DNA from: Bacteroidales bacterium UBA4073
GTDB lineage: Bacteria > Bacteroidota > Bacteroidia > Bacteroidales > Tenuifilaceae
DNA length: 11,242 nucleotides
Assembly: GCA_002383425.1 (NCBI GenBank)
Contig: DFYV01000135.1
Location: 1-11,242 of the forward strand
Direction of reading: 5' to 3'
The notes beneath the pieces are model-generated. The model had not been told where the DNA came from and ran no database searches. It worked only from the letters and a program-made list of their open reading frames with translations. Positions 4,933 through 11,242 of the stretch are shown here, piece by piece (the stretch's first letter is position 1; each line of letters starts with the position of its first letter). Made by a program: the position numbers and the translations under genes.

Positions 4933-7551
4933 TTATTTTATGGCTTCTTTTGCCTTACCGATAGCTTTTTCCAAACCTTCGGGACGTTTACCTCCTGCTG
5001 TTGCAAAGAAAGGCTGTCCACCACCGCTACCCTGAATTTCTTTTGCGGCTTCTTTTACTATGGCTGCTGCATTTAGGCCATGCTTTTCCACAAGCAATTC
5101 GCTTATCATTACGGTAAGCATTGCTTTTCCGTTCGATTCGGAGCCTAATACAAGGTATAGGTTTGGAATCTCATTCTTTAGCTGGAATGCTAAATCTTTA
5201 ATTGCATCGGCATTGGCAATGTTAACACGTTCACAAATCAGGTTAACGCCATTGTGCTCCGTTACTTTTTCCTTAAGCTCAGCCTTTAGCGCTTTAAGCT
5301 TTTCAGCTTGCAGGGCATTAAGCTGATGGCTCAGAAGGTTATTTTCATCAACAAGCTTCGATACCGCCTGTATAACATTCGAAGGGTTACCCAAGGCCGA
5401 TTTAACCTGATTTATGGTATCAATTTGAGAGTAAACAAACTCTTCGGCTTTTTCGCCAGTAATGGCTTCAATTCTTCGAATTCCCGCAGCTATGGCACTT
5501 TCCGAAACAATTTTAAAGTAACCTATGCTGCCAGTAGCTTTTGTATGGGTTCCACCACAAAGTTCAACCGATTCGCCAAACCTTATCACCCTTACACTTT
5601 CACCATACTTTTCGCCAAACAATGCCATGGCACCCATTTCCTTTGCTTTTGCAATGGGCATATTACGGTGCTCTTCGAGTACGATATTTTGCCTGATAAG
5701 CTTGTTTACGTGTTGTTCAACCTTTCGAATCTCTTCATCGGTCATTTTTTGGAAGTGCGAAAAGTCGAAGCGGAGGTAGTCCGGGTGAACTAACGAGCCC
5801 TTTTGTTCCACATGGTTGCCCAGCACAGCGCGTAGCGCATGGTGTAGCAGGTGGGTTGCCGTGTGGTTATTGGCTATTCTGCTGCGTTTTTCGGTATCGA
5901 CGGAGGCAATGAATGGTACATGGGGGTTTTGTGGTAACTTATCAGCTATATGAATGATGAGGTTGTTTTCCTTAATGGTGTTAAGCACTTTGATGGTTTC
6001 GGAGTCACTCCGGAGCATACCCGAATCGCCTACCTGGCCGCCCGATTCGGCATAAAATGGTGTTTGGTTAAGAACAATTTGGTATTGCTCTTTCCCCTTA
6101 GCTTTCACCGTTCGCATTCGAATAATTTTGGTATCGGTTTTTAGGGTATCGTAGCCCACAAACTCAACCCTATCGGCATTTGACACGTTTATCCAGTCGT
6201 TGGCTTCAACGGCGGCATCAGCTCTTGAGCGTTCCTTTTGATTAGCCATTTCAGCATCAAACTCTGAGCGGTTAACGTTTAGGTTATGCTCACGCAGGAT
6301 GAGTTCGGTGAGGTCGAGCGGAAATCCGTAGGTGTCGTAAAGTACAAAGGCATCTTTCCCTGAAATTGTTGTTCTGTTGTCTTTTAAGGCTTTATCCATT
6401 AGCTGCTCAAGCAGCTTTATTCCTGTTTCGAGAGTGCGTAGGAAAGTGGTTTCTTCCTTACCTATTACATTGGTAATAAGGGTTTGCTGAGCTTTAAGTT
6501 CAGGGTAATGTTCGCCCATTTGTTCTACCAGAGCATCTACAAGGTTAAAAATAAATGGCTCACGAAAGTTGAGGAATGTATAACCGTACCTAACAGCTCT
6601 GCGGAGGATTCGGCGTATAACGTAACCTGCCTTAACGTTCGAGGGGAGTTGCCCGTCGGCAATGGAGAAGCTGATGGCTCGCAGGTGGTCGGCAACCACG
6701 CGCATGGCCACATCAGCCTTGGGATCAGCTCCATAGGGTATGCCGCACATTTGCGATATGCGTTCAATAATGGGGGTGAACACATCGGTATCGTAGTTGC
6801 TCTTTTTGCCTTGGATGACCATGGCAAGCCGTTCAAATCCCATACCTGTATCGACATGTTTGGCGGGTAGAGGTTCAAGAGCACCATTGGCTTTACGGTT
6901 GAACTGTATGAATACCAGATTCCAAATTTCAATCACCTGGGGGTGACCCTTGTTCACCATTCGTTCTCCGGGTATGGCTTTCCGTTCATCATCATCGCGC
7001 AGATCGACATGAATTTCGGTACATGGACCACAAGGGCCAACATCGCCCATTTCCCAGAAATTATCCTTTTTGCTGCCCAGTAGTATTCTACTTTCGGGTA
7101 GATGTTTTTTCCAGCATTCTAACGCTTCAATATCACGTTCAATGCCCTCTTCAGGGCTTCCCTCAAATATTGTTGCATATAGCCTTTCCCTATCAATTTT
7201 CAGCACTTCAACCAGGAACTCCCAGGCCCAGTCTATGGCTTCGCGTTTGAAGTAATCGCCAAACGACCAGTTACCAAGCATTTCGAACATGGTGTGATGG
7301 TATGTATCGTGCCCTACTTCTTCCAAATCGTTATGCTTCCCTGATACCCTAAGGCATTTTTGTGAATTAACCACACGCGGGTATTTGGCCGGTGCATTGC
7401 CCAGAAAAATATCTTTGAACTGGTTCATTCCGGCATTGGTGAACATCAGTGTTGGATCATCCTTAATTACCATAGGTGCCGAGGGTACAACCTGATGCGA
7501 TTTACCGGCAAAAAAATCTAAAAATTTCTGTCGCAATTCCTTCGAAGTCAT
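4933..7551 (-). CDS. alaS: Alanine-tRNA ligase
   Basis: This class II synthetase charges tRNA-Ala in the cytoplasm. At 872 residues it matches the usual bacterial length (about 875). The N-terminal aminoacylation domain starts MTSKELRQKFLDFF and carries the motif 2 region around residues 58-100. The editing domain has the HxxxH zinc motif (NHTATH, His-563/His-567) and CGGTH (Cys-665/His-669), so proofreading of mischarged Ser and Gly should be intact. A C-terminal DHHA1/C-Ala region ends with a Gly-rich GSGGGQPFFATAGGK. The start ATG at 7551 lies 149 bp from the divergent M23 operon. The accessory array begins after its 3' end with the reading frame undisturbed. Its base composition is clearly less AT-rich than the array. 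Confidence 0.98.
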   Translation of the reverse strand: MTSKELRQKFLDFFAGKSHQVVPSAPMVIKDDPTLMFTNAGMNQFKDIFLGNAPAKYPRVVNSQKCLRVSGKHNDLEEVGHDTYHHTMFEMLGNWSFGDYFKREAIDWAWEFLVEVLKIDRERLYATIFEGSPEEGIERDIEALECWKKHLPESRILLGSKKDNFWEMGDVGPCGPCTEIHVDLRDDDERKAIPGERMVNKGHPQVIEIWNLVFIQFNRKANGALEPLPAKHVDTGMGFERLAMVIQGKKSNYDTDVFTPIIERISQMCGIPYGADPKADVAMRVVADHLRAISFSIADGQLPSNVKAGYVIRRILRRAVRYGYTFLNFREPFIFNLVDALVEQMGEHYPELKAQQTLITNVIGKEETTFLRTLETGIKLLEQLMDKALKDNRTTISGKDAFVLYDTYGFPLDLTELILREHNLNVNRSEFDAEMANQKERSRADAAVEANDWINVSNADRVEFVGYDTLKTDTKIIRMRTVKAKGKEQYQIVLNQTPFYAESGGQVGDSGMLRSDSETIKVLNTIKENNLIIHIADKLPQNPHVPFIASVDTEKRSRIANNHTATHLLHHALRAVLGNHVEQKGSLVHPDYLRFDFSHFQKMTDEEIRKVEQHVNKLIRQNIVLEEHRNMPIAKAKEMGAMALFGEKYGESVRVIRFGESVELCGGTHTKATGSIGYFKIVSESAIAAGIRRIEAITGEKAEEFVYSQIDTINQVKSALGNPSNVIQAVSKLVDENNLLSHQLNALQAEKLKALKAELKEKVTEHNGVNLICERVNIANADAIKDLAFQLKNEIPNLYLVLGSESNGKAMLTVMISELLVEKHGLNAAAIVKEAAKEIQGSGGGQPFFATAGGKRPEGLEKAIGKAKEAIK

Positions 7552-7620
7552 AAAAAGGTAGTATTGAAAATGTTAATATTATCTATTTAACCATTTAAAG
7601 TAAAAAAAATCTTCTTTTTC

Positions 7621-7651
7621 TTGTGTAAAAAATATTTTTACCATAGATTTG
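7621..7651 (+). promoter_or_regulatory. Bacteroidota-type promoter of the M23-nif3 operon
   Basis: TTG (7621-7623), 20 nt, then TAGATTTG (7644-7651) match the -33/-7 consensus of the Bacteroidota primary sigma factor exactly at the -7 box. Transcription would start near 7657, giving a 5' leader of about 45 nt before the ATG at 7701. Confidence 0.65.
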
Positions 7652-7662
7652 TTGCTACTCGT

Positions 7663-7670
7663 CAAAAGTA
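7663..7670 (-). promoter_or_regulatory. Possible alaS -7 element
   Basis: The minus strand reads TACTTTTG, a full TAnnTTTG match facing alaS and only 12 bp from the divergent operon's -7 box. No -33 TTG lies at the right distance. The leader would be about 105 nt. If both are used, the two promoters would overlap. Confidence 0.25.
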
Positions 7671-7700
7671 TATTCTTTTTAACCAGTTAGTGTTAAAACT

Positions 7701-8663
7701 ATGGCTAAACTTAAATATCAATTTAACCCTCTTACCCTTAAATTCGATATTATTCGAATTCCTTTTCACAAACGATTTGCAAAGATACTAATTCATTTAG
7801 TATTCTATGCTGGCGTTTTTTTGGGGTTGGGCTATGCCTTTTCAATGATTTATGATACGCCCGTCGAGCAGTCGCTCAAGAGAGCTAATGCTGAATACAT
7901 GTTGAAGTATGAGTTAGCTCAAAAGCAAATATCTGAGCTGAGCAACACATTGGCCACGCTTGAGGCAAAGGATAACAATATTTACCGGGCTATTTTTGAA
8001 GCCGATACCATACCTTTAAGTATTCGTAGGGGTGGCTATGGTGGTGTGGATAGGTATGCCAATCTACGGTCGGCCAGCAATTCCCTCATCCTGATCAAAA
8101 CCCTCAGGGCTCTCGATGAACTCACCTGGCGAGCTTACATCCAGTCGCGGTCGTTCGACGATGTGGTAGATATGGCTAAAAATAAGGAAAAGATGATTCT
8201 ATGCGTTCCTGCCATTCAGCCCATCAATACCAAGGATTTGGTTAGGATATCCAGTTTCTATGGCATCCGTCGCGATCCCATGAGAGGTGTTCCTACCATG
8301 CATACAGGTATCGATTTTGCGGGACCCATAGGAACACCTATCTACTCTACCGGCGATGGTATTGTTATTGAAGCGGGTTATTCATTCAATGGTTATGGGA
8401 ATGAGGTAATTGTTGATCACGGTTTTGGGTACAAAACTCGCTATGCGCATTTGCATAAAATTAACGTTAAGGCAGGACAGCGGGTTAAACGTGCTGAGAT
8501 GATTGCAACGCTCGGGAGTTCAGGCAAAAGCACAGGACCACACCTGCACTACGAGGTTATTGTCCGCGGTAAGCCTGTTAACCCTATCAACTACTTTAAC
8601 GACATGACCGAAGAGGATTACCAGAAGATGTTAGAGAACTTCACAAACCAGTTTTTAGATTAG
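7701..8663 (+). CDS. Membrane-anchored M23 (LytM-type) peptidase, copy 1
   Basis: This is a 320-residue cell-wall enzyme of the zinc metallopeptidase family that cuts peptidoglycan cross-links or serves as an activator scaffold. A basic cytoplasmic tail (1-28) is followed by one transmembrane helix (about 29-48). A coiled-coil segment (55-92) and a linker follow, then the M23 domain (about 180-298). Metal ligands are His-201 and Asp-205 (MHTGIDF) and His-283 (HLHYEV). The second-shell catalytic histidines His-250 (YAHLH) and His-281 are also present, so it should be an active peptidase rather than a degenerate LytM factor. It is first in the operon, 50 bp after the -7 box, and ends 5 bp before its paralogue. 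Confidence 0.93.
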   Translation: MAKLKYQFNPLTLKFDIIRIPFHKRFAKILIHLVFYAGVFLGLGYAFSMIYDTPVEQSLKRANAEYMLKYELAQKQISELSNTLATLEAKDNNIYRAIFEADTIPLSIRRGGYGGVDRYANLRSASNSLILIKTLRALDELTWRAYIQSRSFDDVVDMAKNKEKMILCVPAIQPINTKDLVRISSFYGIRRDPMRGVPTMHTGIDFAGPIGTPIYSTGDGIVIEAGYSFNGYGNEVIVDHGFGYKTRYAHLHKINVKAGQRVKRAEMIATLGSSGKSTGPHLHYEVIVRGKPVNPINYFNDMTEEDYQKMLENFTNQFLD

Positions 8664-8668
8664 CGGGA

Positions 8669-9640
8669 ATGGTAAAGCATAAATATCGGTTTCAACCGGA
8701 ACAATTAGTGTTCATAAGGGAAAGGAAAACCATTAGGGATCACCTTTTCCTTGTGGTAAAGTATTTACTTGCAACATTTGTCATAGGTTTCATATCGTAC
8801 TTAATCTTCCCAATTTTTATTGATACCCCTGAAGTACGTAAGCTTAAACGCGAGAATCAGGAGTTAATAACCAATTACGAGCTAATTAACCGCCGGATTG
8901 CTCAGCTAAACTCGGTTATTAACGATTTACAAAATCGCGACGAAGGTATTTACCGTATCATCTTTGAGGCTGAACCCATACCTGCCACAATCCGCGAGGC
9001 GGGTATTGGCGGCGCTAACCGCTATGCCGAGCTTGAAAAACTCACCAATAACCAGCTGATTGTTGAAACATCCAAAAAGGTTGATGCTTTAACCAAGAAG
9101 GCTTACATTCAAAGCCGTTCGTTCGACGAGATTACCAACCTCGCAAAAAGTAAAGAGGAGATGCTCCGGAGCATACCAGCCATCATGCCCATTCGCGATA
9201 AGGATCTTACCAGGGTGGCCTCATCGTTTGGCATGCGCATCCATCCATTCTATAAAGTGCTGAAAATGCATACCGGCATGGATTTTACAGCTCCAACGGG
9301 AACCGAAATATTTGCCACCGGCAATGGCATTGTTATTGAGGTCAAATCGGCCCAGCGTGGCTATGGTAACCATGTAATTATTGACCATGGGTTTGGATTT
9401 TCAACCCTCTACGCCCATATGAGTAAAATTGATGTTCGAAAGGGACAACGTGTTAAGCGCGGTATGGTTATAGGATATGTTGGCAATACTGGCACATCTG
9501 TTGCACCACATCTGCACTACGAGGTCAGAAAAAATGGTCAACCAGTTAATCCAATCCATTACTACTTTAACGATTTAACACCCGAACAGTACGAAAGATT
9601 GGTTGAAATTGCAGCGCAACCTACTCAAAGTTTCGATTAG
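8669..9640 (+). CDS. Membrane-anchored M23 (LytM-type) peptidase, copy 2
   Basis: This 323-residue paralogue of the preceding gene aligns with it without gaps through about residue 298. It has the same layout: basic tail, transmembrane helix (26-48), coiled coil (54-92), shared AYIQSRSFD motif (145-153) and C-terminal M23 domain. The zinc ligands His-201, Asp-205 and His-283 and the catalytic His-250 and His-281 fall at identical positions. It differs in the loop before the first ligand (RIHPFYKVLKMHTG against RRDPMRGVPTMHTG) and after the third histidine (YAHMSK against YAHLHK), which could change substrate choice. The 5-bp gap indicates tight co-transcription. The pair looks like a tandem duplication that has diverged with both active sites kept. 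Confidence 0.93.
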   Translation: MVKHKYRFQPEQLVFIRERKTIRDHLFLVVKYLLATFVIGFISYLIFPIFIDTPEVRKLKRENQELITNYELINRRIAQLNSVINDLQNRDEGIYRIIFEAEPIPATIREAGIGGANRYAELEKLTNNQLIVETSKKVDALTKKAYIQSRSFDEITNLAKSKEEMLRSIPAIMPIRDKDLTRVASSFGMRIHPFYKVLKMHTGMDFTAPTGTEIFATGNGIVIEVKSAQRGYGNHVIIDHGFGFSTLYAHMSKIDVRKGQRVKRGMVIGYVGNTGTSVAPHLHYEVRKNGQPVNPIHYYFNDLTPEQYERLVEIAAQPTQSFD

Positions 9641-9655
9641 CCAATTCATACTATA

Positions 9656-9994
9656 ATGCCTTACAAAGAGAAAAAGATTGAAAAGTACTACTATTCCATT
9701 GGTGAGGTTGCCCAAATATTAGGCGTTAATACATCGTTGATTCGCTTTTGGGAAAAAAATTTCGACATAATTAAACCCCACAAGAATAAGAAGGGAAATC
9801 GCTATTTTACTAAAAATGATATTGAAAACCTGAAGTTAATTTATCACCTGGTAAAGGAACAGGGCATGACACTTGATGGTGCCCGTAAAAAATTATCGGC
9901 TCAAAAGGAGGAACTTACCGATAACTATAAGATTGTGGAATGCCTTACCGAAATAAAAGGCATGCTCATTGAAATTCGCGATTTACTCGATTAG
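9656..9994 (+). CDS. Short MerR-family transcriptional regulator
   Basis: This 112-residue protein has the MerR winged-helix DNA-binding domain: YYSIGEVAQILGVNTSLIRF (12-31) is the helix-turn-helix, followed by WEKNF and the wing with NRYFTKNDIENL (48-59). A second helix pair (LVKEQGMTLDGARKKL) follows. The C-terminus is only a short helix (90-110), suitable for dimerisation, with no effector or metal-binding domain. It therefore probably dimerises without a small-molecule sensor, or binds a partner. It sits between peptidase and nif3 genes, 15 bp after the former and 4 bp before the latter. MerR genes at this place occur, as I recall, in other Bacteroidota genomes. Its target is not evident; the divergent promoter region upstream of the operon is a candidate. 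Confidence 0.9.
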   Translation: MPYKEKKIEKYYYSIGEVAQILGVNTSLIRFWEKNFDIIKPHKNKKGNRYFTKNDIENLKLIYHLVKEQGMTLDGARKKLSAQKEELTDNYKIVECLTEIKGMLIEIRDLLD

Positions 9995-9998
9995 CTAT

Positions 9999-11093
9999 AT
10001 GACAGTTCATGATATCACCTTAATTGTGGAATCGTTTGCTCCGTTAGCTTTTCAGGAGGATTACGATAATTCCGGTTTACTGGTTGGCAATGCAAACATG
10101 GAGGTGAAGGGCGTTTTACTCGCCATCGATGTAACCCACCAGGTGGTTAACGAGGCTAAAGAAAAGGGGGCTAACCTCATTGTGGCTCATCACCCTATAA
10201 TTTTTAAACCACTAAAACACATAACTGGCAAAGGTTACGTAGAACAGGTGGTAATGGATGCCATTAAAAACGACATCGCCATTTATGCTGCCCACACCAA
10301 TGTTGATAGTGTGTTTGGGGGAGTGAGCTTTAGGATAGCCGAACAAATCGGGTTGACCAACACCCATGTATTAGCTCCACTCCAGGGGCAACTGGTAAAA
10401 CTGGTTACCTTTGCACCAACCGAACACGCCGAGAGGGTACGTCAGGCAATTTTCAGCGCTGGGGCTGGGGTTATTGGCAATTACGATTCATGCTCATATA
10501 ATATTCAGGGACAAGGTACGTTCAGAGCTGGCGAAGGCACAAACCCCTTTGTTGGCAAAAAGGGTGAAATTCATTTTGAACCCGAGGTAAGAATCGAAAC
10601 CGTAGTGCCTCGCCATAAACTCGCCGAAGCTATTAAATCGATGATTGATGCCCACCCTTACGAGGAGGTTGCCTACGATGTTTACCCCCTTGACCTTCCC
10701 TATAAAAAGGCTGGTCTTGGAACGGTTGGTGATTTGCCTGTACCCATGGAAATCATGGAATTTTTGAGCCATGTTAAGCATCAGCTTAAAGCCCAATGCG
10801 TACGGTACACCAATCCTATAAAGCAATATGTAACCAGAATAGCCATTTGCGGGGGAACCGGAATTTCGTTGCTAAACGATGCACTGGCCACTAAAGCCGA
10901 TGTGTTCATTACCGCCGACGTAAAATACCATCAATTTTTTGATGCCGAAAACCTCATTATTATTGCAGATGTGGGACATTTTGAAAGCGAACAGTTTACC
11001 GTTGATATTTTTTATGATTTACTCTCAAAAAAATTACCTAATTTTGTAATCTTAAAATCTGATGTGCGAACTAATCCTATTAATTATATATAG
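9999..11093 (+). CDS. Nif3/YbgI-like dinuclear metal centre protein
   Basis: This is a 364-residue protein of the Nif3-like (GTP cyclohydrolase 1 type 2 homologue) family, whose physiological reaction is unsettled. Metal-site residues are visible: His-64/His-65 (VAHHPIIF), the AAHTNVDS motif (His-99, Asp-103), and His-327 with Glu-331 (VGHFESEQ). It is the long form: an inserted PII/CutA1-like domain lies about residues 125-235, between the two metal-binding halves. I chose the ATG at 9999, 4 bp after the MerR stop, over an upstream in-frame TTG at 9969 that would overlap MerR. The protein from this ATG begins MTVHDITLIVESFAP, a typical family start. It ends 3 bp before the zinc-ribbon gene, a pairing often seen in Bacteroidota. 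Confidence 0.93.
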   Translation: MTVHDITLIVESFAPLAFQEDYDNSGLLVGNANMEVKGVLLAIDVTHQVVNEAKEKGANLIVAHHPIIFKPLKHITGKGYVEQVVMDAIKNDIAIYAAHTNVDSVFGGVSFRIAEQIGLTNTHVLAPLQGQLVKLVTFAPTEHAERVRQAIFSAGAGVIGNYDSCSYNIQGQGTFRAGEGTNPFVGKKGEIHFEPEVRIETVVPRHKLAEAIKSMIDAHPYEEVAYDVYPLDLPYKKAGLGTVGDLPVPMEIMEFLSHVKHQLKAQCVRYTNPIKQYVTRIAICGGTGISLLNDALATKADVFITADVKYHQFFDAENLIIIADVGHFESEQFTVDIFYDLLSKKLPNFVILKSDVRTNPINYI

Positions 11094-11096
11094 ATT

Positions 11097-11242
11097 ATGG
11101 CTAACAGTAAAATCAAACCAGCTGAACAGGTTGAACTATCAATTGAAGAAAAACTTCGTTTTCTTTGCAAACTGCAGCAGGTAGATTCCAAGATTGATAA
11201 GATTAAGCTATTGCGCGGGGAACTACCCCTTGAGGTACAGGA
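11097..11242 (+). CDS. C4-type zinc-ribbon protein, 5' part only
   Basis: Only the first 48 codons are in the window. The peptide contains SIEEKLRFLCKLQQVDSKID and LLRGELPLEV, the typical beginning of the long coiled-coil plus C-terminal zinc-ribbon family (zf-RING_7/CT398-like) that accompanies nif3 in Bacteroidota. The zinc ribbon itself lies beyond the edge, so the identification rests on the N-terminal pattern and on synteny. The start is 3 bp after the nif3 stop, so translational coupling is likely. Confidence 0.75.
   Translation, partial: MANSKIKPAEQVELSIEEKLRFLCKLQQVDSKIDKIKLLRGELPLEVQ

Noticed and set aside
5060..7255. Open frames of 60-160 codons on the plus strand opposite alaS, and one overlapping it on the minus strand
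   Set aside because: They lie wholly within alaS, give no recognisable protein, and are shadows of its codon pattern.
8660..8667. TTAGCGGG, resembling the cassette core box
   Set aside because: It spans the stop codon of the first M23 gene, has no hairpin partner, and shows that such 8-mers can occur by chance.
9969..9998. TTG start for nif3 overlapping the MerR gene
   Set aside because: The ATG at 9999 gives the usual family N-terminus and operon spacing.
10494..10826. 110-codon minus-strand frame inside nif3
   Set aside because: Antisense shadow of a well-conserved gene.

Overview
The window looks like the chromosome of a Bacteroidota (Bacteroidales-like) bacterium. Three things suggest this: promoters of the TTG-N20-TAnnTTTG type, starts without Shine-Dalgarno sequences, and a right half that reads as a Bacteroidota housekeeping locus (alaS facing a divergent operon of two M23 peptidases, a MerR-type regulator, a Nif3 protein and a C4 zinc-ribbon protein). 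The left 4.7 kb is visibly more AT-rich and is accessory DNA.

Right half (4933-11242): alaS is on the minus strand. Opposite it, from a shared 149-bp promoter region, runs an operon with gaps of 5, 15, 4 and 3 bp: two tandem membrane-anchored LytM/M23 peptidases, a short MerR-like regulator, a Nif3/YbgI dinuclear-metal protein, and the start of a zinc-ribbon protein cut by the window edge.

Left half (1-4676, all minus strand): a tyrosine recombinase lies directly downstream of alaS. After it come units that look like integron gene cassettes. Unit 1 (2324-3357) holds one gene (DUF3825-like). Unit 2 (1-2323, cut by the edge) holds four small genes, three of them with signal peptides. The key evidence is structural. 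About 10 nt after the last stop codon of each unit is a sequence complementary to that same unit's first bases about 1 kb (unit 1) or 2.2 kb (unit 2) away. Circularising the unit would therefore rebuild a long hairpin site with a G^TT crossover core, which is the logic of integron attC R''/R' boxes. In unit 1 the rebuilt hairpin would have 34 paired positions with a single real mismatch. Three of the deviations from Watson-Crick pairing become G.T wobbles only when the plus strand folds; that is the strand opposite the coding strand, as in classical integrons.

Between the recombinase stop and unit 1 is an attI-like segment with two 17-bp palindromic direct repeats spaced 43 bp apart, plus a candidate cassette promoter whose -33 box overlaps the recombinase stop codon. 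The recombinase has all tyrosine-recombinase catalytic residues but appears to lack the extra helix insert that marks IntI, and it has an unfamiliar N-terminal extension. I read this as an integron-like cassette system run by a non-IntI, Xer-type recombinase, with the recombinase co-directional with its cassettes. The mobility of the units is inferred from sequence, not shown.
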